Shown here: one piece after another, positions 8,703 to 17,423 of the stretch
Layout: each line of letters begins with the position of its first letter
Numbering within the stretch: position 1 is the first letter of the stretch
The notes under the pieces: generated by a model
What the model saw: the letters and a program-made list of their open reading frames with translations, nothing else
Told to the model about the DNA's origin: nothing
Databases searched by the model: none
Assembly (NCBI RefSeq): GCF_030506285.1
Contig: NZ_CP119422.1
Span: 5,319,501-5,383,500, forward strand
Reading direction: 5' to 3'
DNA from: Catalinimonas niigatensis
GTDB lineage: Bacteria; Bacteroidota; Bacteroidia; Cytophagales; Cyclobacteriaceae
DNA length: 64,000 nt
Position numbers and translations under genes: made by a program

Positions 8703-8745
8703 CTAGCGCGCGTTTGCAATGCAAGGCGTGGAACGCGTGCTGTAC
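8703..8745. repeat. REP-like palindromic unit, fourth copy
   Basis: CTAGCGCGCGTTTGCAATGC followed by AAGGCGTGGAACGCGTGCTG matches the unit at 7956-7997 closely, with the same orientation and flanking bases. It lies 3 bp beyond the stop codon of the gene at 8749-9393 and upstream of the lipoprotein gene at 8162-8665. Confidence 0.75.
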
Positions 8746-8748
8746 ATT

Positions 8749-9393
8749 TCACTTAGAAGGTACTACTACGCCCATAGCTTCCAGCAGTTGGGGATTATCT
8801 TGGCAGGCAAGTTCGGCGGTGCTCATGAAGTGGCGATACCACTGTCGCAGTTTGAGGACAGCCTTTTGCCTGATCTCAGTGGTCTGCTGGGCCTGCCGAC
8901 GGCTGTCTAAGCGTACTACCTGCAGCTCTGTGAGTTGAGCAATCAGCTTTTTCACTTCGGTGACTTCTTTAGGAAGAATGCCAATGGGTTTCAATACTTC
9001 TGCATCCAGATGCTTATAAAACTGCTGCACCTGATCCAGCCAATCAGGATAGCGTTTCTTGCGATTGCCCTGCAATTGTAGCTTTTTAAGCATATCTTCA
9101 TCTTCCCGGTACACAAAGCGTGCAGCAATACGATGTTTGGTGTAGATGCTGTCAATGGCTTCGCGTGCCTGATTCAAATGACGCTTTGCTTTGCTGGCAT
9201 TGCTTAATGTTTCCTCCTGTTTTGTCTGCCAGTTCAATACATCTTCACTTAATACATTTCCTACTTTTACCTTTTCAAGACTAAGCCCGACCTCTGCCAT
9301 AGCGACTTCCAACTCAGGAATCGTGCTAACTGCCTGCACGCCAATGTTTACGTAATAAGTTAATTCACTTTGATTGAAAGATGATATTTTCAT
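8749..9393 (-). CDS. All-helical protein, unknown function
   Basis: A 214-aa soluble protein with no signal peptide or membrane segment. It reads as long amphipathic helices (KQEETLSNASKAKRHLNQAR, VTEVKKLIAQLTELQVVRL, RQKAVLKLRQWYRHFMSTAE) and is rich in Gln, Lys and Glu, suggesting a helical bundle or coiled coil. I do not recognise the family. It sits between a REP-like unit and the 42-bp palindrome array, so a link to mobile or repeat DNA is conceivable, but nothing in the protein shows it. Confidence 0.65.
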   Translation of the reverse strand: MKISSFNQSELTYYVNIGVQAVSTIPELEVAMAEVGLSLEKVKVGNVLSEDVLNWQTKQEETLSNASKAKRHLNQAREAIDSIYTKHRIAARFVYREDEDMLKKLQLQGNRKKRYPDWLDQVQQFYKHLDAEVLKPIGILPKEVTEVKKLIAQLTELQVVRLDSRRQAQQTTEIRQKAVLKLRQWYRHFMSTAELACQDNPQLLEAMGVVVPSK

Positions 9394-9501
9394 TTGTTTA
9401 TTAGTTTGTTTTAATATTAAAGGTATGGATATAAATATTTAAATATAATATTTGAATTATACAAATATAACATTGGTGGGAAATTAGCAGAAGGTTGAAA
9501 A

Positions 9502-9807
9502 TAAGGCTCAATTAAGGATGGGAAGCACCTTCCCAATGCTGACCTGAGCCTCGTGTTGGGGTAGGGAAGCCACTAAAAAATGTTTTCTGAGGCTCAAAAT
9601 TACCTGAGCAGCAGGTACAGAGCGTAAGCTGAGCTTCAAAACCCTCATGATTGCTAAGAATATACCCTTTTAAGCCTCAAAAACGCTTCGGATGCCGGTG
9701 ACGAGTACCCACCCGAGGCTCAGATTTGATTTGTCAGCAGTAACATTGTCTTATTTAAGGCTTAGAAAGAGATGAGGCCACTGTAGAAAAGTGCAATAGA
9801 AAGCTCA
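9502..9807. repeat. Array of eight short palindromes at about 42-bp pitch
   Basis: A 9-bp interrupted palindrome with consensus TRAGSCTYA occurs at 9502, 9545, 9588, 9630, 9671, 9714, 9756 and 9799, at intervals of 43, 43, 42, 41, 43, 42 and 43 bp. Examples are TGAGGCTCA (9588) and TAAGGCTTA (9756), both perfect palindromes around a central G. The DNA between cores is mostly unalike. Units 1 and 2 share GGGAAGC and AATG at similar places, hinting at a decayed tandem repeat. Interval changes break any reading frame, so it is not coding. A further core-like AAAGGCTTA at 9848 is off register. The array fills the gap before the PQQ dehydrogenase gene. Confidence 0.65.
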
Positions 9808-9908
9808 ATCGTATAAAAATAATGTTGTGGCAATGCAGGGCTTAAGAAAAGGCTTACTATTTTAGAAGTTGCTAATGCAATCCTTGACTTAACAACAACC
9901 TTTTTCAA

Positions 9909-12077
9909 ATGACTTTATGTGATTCCAGCTTACCAAAGCTTGCTCTTTTCTTTTTACTTTACCTTACTGCCTGCCAGTCCGAAAAGCAACATGAGGATCC
10001 TGTAGCCGATGAAAACTGGCCGGTATATCGGGGGACCAAAGCAGCCAATCAATTTTCTTCTTTAGATCAGATCAATACTTCCAATGTCAGTACGCTGGTG
10101 CCTGCCTGGACCTACCATACCGGCGACGCTGACGAGCGTTCTACCATACAATGTAATCCTCTAGTCATAGATGGTGTCATGTACATCACTTCGCCCAAGC
10201 TTGCCGTACTCGCCCTGAATGCACAGAATGGAGAAGAAATCTGGAAGTATGAGCCTGAATCAGAAAATACCATTGCCGGAGTCAACCGGGGAGTTACCTA
10301 TTGGAGTGATGGCCAGGAAGAACGGATTATCTTTACAGCAGGCTATGATATGATGGCACTGAATGCAAGTGACGGTAAAGTGATTCAGAGCTTTGGAAAG
10401 GAGGGAAAAGTAGATTTGAGAGAGGGGCTGATCTATCCCGTTGAAAAGCTGAGCCTTTCTTCTACCTCTCCCGGCATCATGTACCAGGACCTGATCATCA
10501 TGGGATCATCTACCGGCGAGGGCTACAATGCTTCTCCCGGTTTTGTAAGGGCTTATGATGTACGTACCGGTGAACGGGTCTGGACCTTCCATACCATTCC
10601 GCAAGAGGGAGAAGCAGGCTATGATACCTGGGATTGGGAGGAAAAAGGTTGGTATGGAGGGGTCAACGTATGGAATGGCTTTAGTCTGGATGAAGAGCGA
10701 GGCTGGGTATTTCTGGCTACCGGTTCCCCTTCTTATGACTTTTATGGGGCCAACCGTAAGGGAGAAAATCTGTATGGCAACAGTGTTATTGCAGTAGAGG
10801 CTGCTACCGGTAAATATGTCTGGCATTATCAGGTAGTACATCACGATCTGCTGGATTATGACCTGCCCTGTGCCCCCAGTCTGGTGACCATTACGCTGGA
10901 TGACCAGGAAGTAGAGGCGGTAGTGCAGCCTACCAAGATGGGCTATCTGGTGGTGCTGGATAGAGAAACGGGCAAACCACTCTTTGAAATGGAAGAACAG
11001 CCGGTACCTGCCTCAGACATACCGGGAGAAGAGGCCTGGCCTACGCAGCCTTATCCTAAGACCGGCTTTTATACCCGTCAGAATTTGACCAAAGATGACC
11101 TGAGAACATTTTCTACCGGCACCAATGAAGATCCTGAAGAAGAATACGCCAAATACCGCTACGAAGGCCGCTTTACCCCTCCCAGCATAGAAGGAAGCCT
11201 GGCAATGCCCAGCACATTGGGAGGAGGCTTATGGGGCGGTGCTTCAGTTGATCCGCGGACGCAGACTTTGTACATCAATGCCAACGAAATGGCTTCTATC
11301 AATAAGGTGCGTCCGGTGACTGTACATGAAGAAGTAGGGGTGATGGACGATCAGACCGATGCTGAGCCGGATGTAGCACTGGGGCAAACGCTCTATGAGC
11401 TGAACTGCTCAGCCTGCCATGGTGTAGACCGCAAAGGCATACCTCCTGCTTTTCCTTCCCTGATGGAAGTAGGTGACAGGCATGCTACAGACAAGATTGC
11501 CGGCATTATCAGGAATGGCAATGGGGCGATGCCCGCCTTCAGCCAGTTTTCAGACAGAGAGTTATCTTCTATGGTCATGTTTCTGGAACAAGGAGAGGAT
11601 GTGATACAAAGTACCCGCTTATCTTCTACAGAAAATAAAGGACAACGCTATGTGATTGCGGGTTACGGCAAATTTCTGGACAAAAAAGGCTATCCTTTTA
11701 CTGCGCCACCCTGGGGCAGCCTCAATGCCATAGACCTGCATACCGGAGAACTAAAATGGAGAGTCCCATTGGGCGAGGTAGAAGAGCTTACACAGCAGGG
11801 CATACCCATTACCGGAACCCGTAATTTCGGTGGATGTATCAGCACGTCAGGAGGTCTGGTGTTTGTGGCCGCTTCTACCGATGAAAAGATACGGGCCTTT
11901 GATGCTGAAAGCGGAGAAGAGCTGTGGGAAGCCGAACTTCCTGCCGGAGGCTATGCCGTACCGGCTACTTACATGGTAGATGGCAGGCAGTATGTGGTGA
12001 TTGCTGCCGGAGGAGGAGGAAGAGGAGGCACCCCCACCGCTGATGCTTACGTGGCTTTTGCACTGCCGGAAGAGTAG
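9909..12077 (+). CDS. PQQ-dependent dehydrogenase lipoprotein with inserted cytochrome c domain
   Basis: A periplasmic quinoprotein dehydrogenase oxidising a sugar or alcohol with pyrroloquinoline quinone and passing electrons to its own haem. It has a lipobox (FLLYLTAC, C22), a typical opening of membrane-type quinoprotein glucose dehydrogenases (WPVYRGTKAANQFSSLDQIN), and repeated beta-propeller blades such as VLALNAQNGEEIWKYEPE and IRAFDAESGEELWEAELP. A class I cytochrome c domain is inserted at about 485-570, with CSACH at 500-504 and a likely axial Met541 in GAMPAF. At 722 aa it fits the PQQ/cytochrome c hybrids of Bacteroidota. The substrate is not determined. The downstream GntP permease and SDR genes suggest sugar acids. 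Confidence 0.9.
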   Translation: MTLCDSSLPKLALFFLLYLTACQSEKQHEDPVADENWPVYRGTKAANQFSSLDQINTSNVSTLVPAWTYHTGDADERSTIQCNPLVIDGVMYITSPKLAVLALNAQNGEEIWKYEPESENTIAGVNRGVTYWSDGQEERIIFTAGYDMMALNASDGKVIQSFGKEGKVDLREGLIYPVEKLSLSSTSPGIMYQDLIIMGSSTGEGYNASPGFVRAYDVRTGERVWTFHTIPQEGEAGYDTWDWEEKGWYGGVNVWNGFSLDEERGWVFLATGSPSYDFYGANRKGENLYGNSVIAVEAATGKYVWHYQVVHHDLLDYDLPCAPSLVTITLDDQEVEAVVQPTKMGYLVVLDRETGKPLFEMEEQPVPASDIPGEEAWPTQPYPKTGFYTRQNLTKDDLRTFSTGTNEDPEEEYAKYRYEGRFTPPSIEGSLAMPSTLGGGLWGGASVDPRTQTLYINANEMASINKVRPVTVHEEVGVMDDQTDAEPDVALGQTLYELNCSACHGVDRKGIPPAFPSLMEVGDRHATDKIAGIIRNGNGAMPAFSQFSDRELSSMVMFLEQGEDVIQSTRLSSTENKGQRYVIAGYGKFLDKKGYPFTAPPWGSLNAIDLHTGELKWRVPLGEVEELTQQGIPITGTRNFGGCISTSGGLVFVAASTDEKIRAFDAESGEELWEAELPAGGYAVPATYMVDGRQYVVIAAGGGGRGGTPTADAYVAFALPEE

Positions 12078-12166
12078 ACTTATGGCAAAATCATCACTTG
12101 TGAAGAGAATGAGTATATTTTCAATGTAAACTGCTCAATAATTAGATTTACTTGCTGAGAAAAACG

Positions 12167-12583
12167 ATGGACACCTTATCTTCTTCTTCAGTAAAAATGT
12201 TTTACCCCTCTCTGGTAAAGCGACTTCAGGCCATGATGGTAGATTTTCTTATCCTTTTGAGTTTATTTTCACTCATCAGTTTGATGATTGGAGAAATAGG
12301 AGAGGTCGCTCCCTGGGTAAGAGCCAGCATCTTTTTGGGAATCATCTGCCTGTATGAGCCTTTGCTGGTGGCTTTCACTGGTGGAACTTTGGGACATAAA
12401 TTGTTCCATATAAGAATCGTCAGTGCCGATGATTCGCAGCGAAACATTTCCTTCATCAAAGCGGTCATCAGAATTCTAATCAAGTCAGCACTGGGTTGGA
12501 TATCTTTTCTTACAGTAACTGCTAATGCTCAAAAGCAGGCGATTCACGACATGGCTTCCGGTTCACTTGTTATTATCAGATAG
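12167..12583 (+). CDS. RDD family membrane protein
   Basis: About 138 aa; the ATG at 12167 (MDTLSSSSVKMFYPS) is preferred over an in-frame TTG 15 bp earlier. It carries the RDD signature: KRLQAMMVDFLILL at the first membrane helix, a second helix after GEIGEVAPWVRA, the family motif GGTLGHKLFHIRIV, and a last hydrophobic segment before QAIHDMASGSLVI. RDD proteins are small integral membrane proteins, some implicated in ion transport. The stop lies 9 bp before the next start, so it likely forms an operon with the two exported proteins that follow. Confidence 0.85.
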   Translation: MDTLSSSSVKMFYPSLVKRLQAMMVDFLILLSLFSLISLMIGEIGEVAPWVRASIFLGIICLYEPLLVAFTGGTLGHKLFHIRIVSADDSQRNISFIKAVIRILIKSALGWISFLTVTANAQKQAIHDMASGSLVIIR

Positions 12584-12592
12584 TTGAAAGAC

Positions 12593-13339
12593 ATGTCAAA
12601 ATATATCGCCTTTCTTTTCATGCTATTGGGTCCGTTAGCTTTTGGACAGGTACAACAACTTTATCCTTCTTCCATATATACCTTCCCGGACATACATCCT
12701 GATACCATTGCTCGCAAGCAAAGAGATATTGCAATGCACGAAAAGATTTCAGCAAAAATGCAAAATGGTAAACTTACTTATCAACAACTTAGTGCTGCGG
12801 AGAAGAAAATATATGGAGACGAAATACTTTTATCCGAGGGTCCATTTTACACCGGGCCTTTAGGGTGCAGTTGGTATTGTGCTACCGGTCCTGAACGGAT
12901 CAATGCCAGTTCGGAATTGGATTCCAGCAGGGTAGCCAATTATGTAGCCAGCAACATGCACGATTTTGATCTGCAAACAGCCTGGGTAGAAGGAAAAAAG
13001 GATGAAGGAAAGGGAGAATTCATTACTTTTGAATTCAACCTGCAAAGCAGATTAAAACTGACGACACTAGTCATCTTTAATGGGTATAGTAAAAGCCTGA
13101 AACATTGGCAGGAAAATGGTCGGGTAAAGCAGATGGATATGTACCTCAATGACAGTCTGATGTATACTCTGCATTTGCAGGATACCTATAGAGGCCAAGT
13201 GTTCCAAATTGAAGATATAGACGGAGACGATGGCGAAAAGCAAATTATCCGATTAAAGATCAAAGAAATTTATGAGGGGAGTAGATATCAGGATATAGCC
13301 ATTTCGGAAATCAATTTTGATGGTACGGGAGATCATTAA
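12593..13339 (+). CDS. Exported protein with NADase-type glycan-binding domain
   Basis: About 248 aa from the ATG in MSKYIAFLFMLLGPLAFGQ, a signal peptide. After a helical linker (about 20-85) comes a discoidin-like beta-sandwich: INASSELDSSRVANYVASN, then AWVEGKKDEGKGEFITFEF, LTTLVIFNGYSKSLKHWQEN and GRVKQMDMYLNDS. This matches the NADase-type glycan-binding domain (the translocation domain of streptococcal NADase), whose W-EG...GxGE and NGY...N-R-K features I can see. The enzymatic half of NADase is absent, so this is probably a binding or anchoring protein. The next gene starts 16 bp downstream. Confidence 0.78.
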   Translation: MSKYIAFLFMLLGPLAFGQVQQLYPSSIYTFPDIHPDTIARKQRDIAMHEKISAKMQNGKLTYQQLSAAEKKIYGDEILLSEGPFYTGPLGCSWYCATGPERINASSELDSSRVANYVASNMHDFDLQTAWVEGKKDEGKGEFITFEFNLQSRLKLTTLVIFNGYSKSLKHWQENGRVKQMDMYLNDSLMYTLHLQDTYRGQVFQIEDIDGDDGEKQIIRLKIKEIYEGSRYQDIAISEINFDGTGDH

Positions 13340-13354
13340 TAGAAAGATCGTTTG

Positions 13355-13960
13355 ATGAAAAAGAAACTACTTGCTACCGTTTTTATACTTGTAAAGTTTA
13401 CCCTGTTACAGGCTCAAAGCAGCGAAACCTACGAAAAGGAGATCATTGCATTTCAGCATGAACTCAATGAAGAGTATGCTGATCCCCAAAAGTCACCCCT
13501 CAAGCCGGAAGCCTTATCTTCTTTTACTGCGCTGCCCTTCTTTCCCGTAGACGAGAAGTACAGGCTGGAGGCTAAGTTTGTTCGTACCCCCAATTCAAAG
13601 CCTTTCAGGATGAAAACTTCAGGTATAAAAAGGCCTATCTATGAAAAGTATGGAGAAGTACATTTTGAACTGCAAGGTGAAACGTATCAGCTCAATGTCT
13701 ACCAGAACCATGAACTGCGGGAAACAGAGGCATATCAGGACTATCTCTTCATTCCTTTTACTGACCTGAGTAGCGCGGATGAAACCTACGGAGGAGGTCG
13801 TTACCTGGACCTCAGGATTCCTGAAGGGGATAGCCTTGTCATTGACTTCAACAAAGCCTATAATCCTTACTGTGCTTACAATGAAAAATACTCCTGCCCC
13901 ATACCGCCCCAGGAAAATAACCTTCCGATTACCATCCGGGCAGGCGTGAAAATGGAATAA
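13355..13960 (+). CDS. DUF1684 family exported protein
   Basis: About 201 aa from MKKKLLATVFILVKFTLLQAQ, a signal peptide. The body matches DUF1684: FQHELNEEYADPQKSPLKPE near the start, then LPFFPVDEKYRLEAKFVRT, the central YGEVHFELQGETYQLNVYQ, YLFIPFTDLSSADETYGGGR, and the C-terminal YNPYCAYNEKYSCPIPPQEN, whose PYC and CPIPP-EN residues are the family hallmark. Function is unknown; other members are secreted or cytoplasmic. It is the last gene of the probable RDD / glycan-binding / DUF1684 operon. Confidence 0.87.
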   Translation: MKKKLLATVFILVKFTLLQAQSSETYEKEIIAFQHELNEEYADPQKSPLKPEALSSFTALPFFPVDEKYRLEAKFVRTPNSKPFRMKTSGIKRPIYEKYGEVHFELQGETYQLNVYQNHELRETEAYQDYLFIPFTDLSSADETYGGGRYLDLRIPEGDSLVIDFNKAYNPYCAYNEKYSCPIPPQENNLPITIRAGVKME

Positions 13961-13999
13961 AAACCAAATTATTTTAATTGGAAAGATGGATAGTACTCC

Positions 14000-14776
14000 C
14001 TAATAAGTCGCTCTACCACCGGAGATGTCATACAGGAACCCGGTAGAGAAGCTATTCTCTTCCGATACAATAAAGCTGGACATCGCTGCTACTTCCTCCG
14101 GTTCTCCCAATCTTCCCATAGGAATTTTAGCAGTCATAAAAGCCAGTTGATCCGGTGCAGTATCAGCGTTCATAGCTGTCCGGATCACCGCAGGCGCAAG
14201 TCCATTAACCGCAATACCGGCAGTAGCATATTCTTTTCCCAGGGCTTTTACGATGCCTATTACACCGGCTTTCATAGCGGAATAGCCTATCATACCAGGA
14301 TTACCTTCTTTACCAGCCATAGAAGCAATGAGCAGTACCCTTCCGTATTGCTTCTGTTCCATCTTCTGCAAAGTATACTTGGTCATGAGGAAGGTCCCCC
14401 TCAGGTTGATGGCATAGATACGGTCAAATTCTTCCGTGGAATAGGAGGTGATTTTGGTACTGGTAGGTCCTACAATGCCTGCTGAATGTACCAGTACATC
14501 CATTTTATGAAAATCTTTCTCCACCTGATTGATACCTTCTATTACCTGTTCCTCCACCGAAACATCCACTGTATAAGCTTTGGCAGAAATATTCTTGGAA
14601 AGGAGTTCTTCACAGGTTTTTTGTAGCTTCTCTTCATTCCAGTCAAAGAGCGCCAGTGAGGCGCCTTCTGTACCTAGCCTGTGGGCGATAGCTTTGCCTA
14701 ATCCATCAGCGGCACCGCTAATGAGTGCTACCCGGTTTTTGAATCTGTTGGGAAAAAATGTCATGTTTGTAGTCAT
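14000..14776 (-). CDS. SDR family oxidoreductase (3-oxoacyl-ACP reductase-like)
   Basis: A classical short-chain dehydrogenase/reductase of 258 aa. The Rossmann cofactor motif is GAADGLG (21-27), with NAG-equivalent HSAG at 97-100, catalytic Ser152, Tyr165 and Lys169 (YSAMK). Asp45 after the second strand (LALFDW) favours NAD(H). FabG-like SDRs in sugar clusters commonly oxidise sugar alcohols or uronates. It is divergent from the GntP permease gene, and a second SDR lies on the far side of that permease. Confidence 0.9.
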   Translation of the reverse strand: MTTNMTFFPNRFKNRVALISGAADGLGKAIAHRLGTEGASLALFDWNEEKLQKTCEELLSKNISAKAYTVDVSVEEQVIEGINQVEKDFHKMDVLVHSAGIVGPTSTKITSYSTEEFDRIYAINLRGTFLMTKYTLQKMEQKQYGRVLLIASMAGKEGNPGMIGYSAMKAGVIGIVKALGKEYATAGIAVNGLAPAVIRTAMNADTAPDQLAFMTAKIPMGRLGEPEEVAAMSSFIVSEENSFSTGFLYDISGGRATY

Positions 14777-15087
14777 TAGGTGTTGTTGAGTGAGTGCCGA
14801 ATATAATGAGTTTGATGGATTTGAGCTTTATCTTTCTGGTTATTCTGAGAAGTTTGAGCAGGGTACAGGCCTGTTACCTAATGTCATTTGCTCCATAATC
14901 GCAAAGATGGAGAGATAAATTGAAGAGGATGAATACAATTAAAGCCTAAATCACTATTTTGAAAATTAATTTAAAGAGATCAAAAAAGCTCGAGTATCAT
15001 TTTACATCGTAAATTTAGACCCTGAACCCTTGCCTGTCGCCAGGACGAGCTCATTTCAGGGTGAACCTAACAACCTAAAACTAAACT
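14777..15087. other. Divergent intergenic region with hairpin leader before the GntP gene
   Basis: A 311-bp promoter region between the SDR and permease genes. CCCTGAA (15020-15026) and TTCAGGG (15055-15061) form a 7-bp stem enclosing CCTG/CAGG, ending 26 bp before the permease start. It could be a leader structure or an operator for both genes. Nothing else is recognised. Confidence 0.4.
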
Positions 15088-16416
15088 ATGCTCACTCTTC
15101 TGTTTATTTTGTTAGCCTTTGCTTTCATTATCATTGCCATCATCAAATTTGAAATTCATCCTTTTCTGGCTCTTTTTGTGGGAGCCATTTTCTATGGTCT
15201 GCTGGCGGGTATGCCTGCCGCACTCATCATCCAATCCATCTCTGAAGGCTTTGGAGGGGTACTGGGAAGTATAGGTTTGTTGATCCTGTTTGGCGTAATC
15301 ATCGGAACATTTTTAGAGAAAACCGGTGGAGCATTTATCATTGCCCAGAAGATACTTGCCTGGATAGGAGAGAAGTCAGTCATGCTTGCCATGATGGTTA
15401 CCGGCTATATTCTCTCCATCCCGGTGTTTGGTGACAGCACTTTTATCATGCTCAACCCGATCAACAAGTCTTTGTCTTTCAAAGGCAAGCTACCTTATGC
15501 GGCTACTACCATTGCGTTGACCTTAGGGGTAACAGCCAGTCATTCACTGGTGCCTCCTACACCCGGGCCCATAGCGGCAGCTGGTATTCTGGAAGCTGAT
15601 CTCGGGATGGTAATTTTGTGGGGCTTTATCATCAGTTCCGTTTCTTTGATCCCCTGCTTTTTTTACGCCAAGTATTTTACTTCCAGGATTAAGCTCATAC
15701 CTCAATTTGCGGAAGTGGAAAAAACCACTGAAATCAAAAAGTATCCTTCTATCGGGAAAGCATTTTTACCCATCATCGTTCCTTTGCTGCTCATTGTACT
15801 TGCCTCGATAGCCAATTATCCTACCCATCCCTTTGGAGAAAATGCTTTCACCTCACTTTTACTATTTGTCGGTAGCCCGGTGATTGCTTTACTGCTAGGT
15901 ACTTTTTTGTCTTTTACCCTTCCTGCAAAATTTGACAAAAAACTGTTATCGGCATCAGGATGGTTTGGTGAGGCTATCCTCATTGCTGCCCCAGTGATAT
16001 TTATTACCGGTGCAGGGGGTGTTTTTGGCAAAATGCTACAAAACTCCGGTATCGCAGACATTGTAAGCGGGAACATACAGGCAGGGAGTTTGAGTTTGTT
16101 ATTACCTTTCCTGATGGCGTTAGCACTTAAGAGTGCTCAGGGCTCATCTACCGTAGCTTTGGTGACAACAGCCTCTATTATTGCCCCTTTGCTTCCTACC
16201 TTAGGATTAGATTCAGAAACTTCCAAAGTATTTACCGTGCTGGCGATTGGAGCAGGTGCTACTGCCATTTCTCATGCCAACGATAGCTTTTTCTGGGCCA
16301 TGACCCAGTTAACGGGAATGAACGTTAAGCAAGGCTATATGTCACATAGCATCGGTACTTTTATCCTGGCATGTACGGCTATTACTTTGATTTTCATCAT
16401 CAGTTCTTTTTTCTAG
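15088..16416 (+). CDS. GntP family gluconate/sugar-acid permease
   Basis: A 442-aa inner-membrane transporter with about 12 hydrophobic segments, built like gluconate:H+ symporters. Family signatures include GFGGVLGSIGLLILFGVIIG, the ATTIALTLGVTASHSLVPP-type motif with TPGP after it, and a C-terminal AIGAGATAISHANDSFFWAM. It should import gluconate or a related aldonate. Two SDR genes and a TIM-barrel gene around it would handle the substrate after uptake, and the PQQ dehydrogenase 3 kb upstream could generate aldonates in the periplasm. A terminator follows. Confidence 0.92.
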   Translation: MLTLLFILLAFAFIIIAIIKFEIHPFLALFVGAIFYGLLAGMPAALIIQSISEGFGGVLGSIGLLILFGVIIGTFLEKTGGAFIIAQKILAWIGEKSVMLAMMVTGYILSIPVFGDSTFIMLNPINKSLSFKGKLPYAATTIALTLGVTASHSLVPPTPGPIAAAGILEADLGMVILWGFIISSVSLIPCFFYAKYFTSRIKLIPQFAEVEKTTEIKKYPSIGKAFLPIIVPLLLIVLASIANYPTHPFGENAFTSLLLFVGSPVIALLLGTFLSFTLPAKFDKKLLSASGWFGEAILIAAPVIFITGAGGVFGKMLQNSGIADIVSGNIQAGSLSLLLPFLMALALKSAQGSSTVALVTTASIIAPLLPTLGLDSETSKVFTVLAIGAGATAISHANDSFFWAMTQLTGMNVKQGYMSHSIGTFILACTAITLIFIISSFF

Positions 16417-16430
16417 GCTTCTGATGATAG

Positions 16431-16480
16431 AAACCACCGGATGAAGATGCAGAAGAATCTCTATTCGGTGGTTTGTTTTA
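16431..16480 (+). terminator. Terminator after the GntP permease gene
   Basis: AAACCACCG (16431-16439) pairs with CGGTGGTTT (16466-16474) over 9 bp, followed by GTTTTA. The loop is long (26 nt), so it is somewhat weaker than usual, but its place 15 bp after the stop codon and before a converging gene fits. Confidence 0.65.
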
Positions 16481-16501
16481 GGGGATATTCGCTTGCTATC
16501 A

Positions 16502-17287
16502 TTATTTAGCTGTCCATCCGCCGTCCACGGTGAGCATGGAACCTACCACATACGTGGCAGCATCGCTGGCCAGAAAAATGGCTGCACCTTGTATTTCCCT
16601 CAGCTCACCCCAGCGACCCAGGGCAGTAGCGCCAACAATAAACTTTTTGGCTTCTTCCGTATCGGCAATCGGTATGTTCATTTCAGTCAAAAAAGGACCG
16701 GGACAAATGGCATTGACATTGATGTTGAAGGGAGCCAATTCAAGAGCAAGCGCTCTTGTCATCTGTACCACAGCCCCTTTGCTGGCAGTGTAGGGTGTAC
16801 GGTTAGCCAGACCCACCAGCCCCAGAGTACTGGCCAGATTGATGATGCTACCGCGCTTCCTCTGTTTCATGTGGGGGGTCACGGCACGACAGCATAGCCA
16901 GGTGCCATTGACGTTGACATCCATCACTTTGTTGAAATCTTCAGAACTTAATGTATCAATGGCTCCTCTTATGTTTATTCCAGCACTATTGATCAGGATG
17001 TCTATCTGCCCAAAGGCTTCAATCGCTGCTTTGGCCATAGCTTCTGTTTGCGCTTCCTGGGTGATGTCTGCGCTGAAAGCAATGGCTTGCGTGTCATATT
17101 CACTACTAATTTCCTGGGCAGCGGCGGAGCCTTCTTCTGCATTGCGGTTGACCAGCATCACATTGGCACCTGCTGAGGCCAGACCGGCAGCCATGGCCAG
17201 TCCCAGCCCCTTTGAGCCTCCGGTGATAATGGCGGATCTTCCGCTTAGGTCAAATTGTTTGATTCCAGCTAGTGTTTCTTTTGACAT
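16502..17287 (-). CDS. SDR family oxidoreductase (gluconate 5-dehydrogenase-like)
   Basis: A classical SDR of 261 aa with cofactor motif GGSKGLG (23-29), NSAG at 100-103, Ser153, Tyr166 and Lys170 (YTASK). Overall it resembles gluconate 5-dehydrogenases and 2-deoxygluconate dehydrogenases, e.g. GDFxL-like QFDLSGRSAIITGGSKGLG at the start and ASDAATYVVGSMLTVDGGW at the end. With GntP next door, interconversion of a ketogluconate and an aldonate is the simplest reading, but the substrate is inferred. It is on the same strand as the TIM-barrel gene 137 bp upstream. Confidence 0.9.
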   Translation of the reverse strand: MSKETLAGIKQFDLSGRSAIITGGSKGLGLAMAAGLASAGANVMLVNRNAEEGSAAAQEISSEYDTQAIAFSADITQEAQTEAMAKAAIEAFGQIDILINSAGINIRGAIDTLSSEDFNKVMDVNVNGTWLCCRAVTPHMKQRKRGSIINLASTLGLVGLANRTPYTASKGAVVQMTRALALELAPFNINVNAICPGPFLTEMNIPIADTEEAKKFIVGATALGRWGELREIQGAAIFLASDAATYVVGSMLTVDGGWTAK

Positions 17288-17423
17288 AGGTTGTTGAAGG
17301 TTAAATGATGAAGGTTATAGCTTTAAGTGTAAATGAAAAAGTGAATAAAAGGAACATGATCCATTCAGGCTTCAGAAAAAGTATGAATTGGTTTTTTAAC
17401 CTTTAACTTTCAATGAGTAAGCT

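Noticed and set aside
8714-8938. ORFs antisense to the gene at 8749-9393
   Set aside because: They start in a REP-like unit and run antisense to a longer gene with a consistent helical protein composition.
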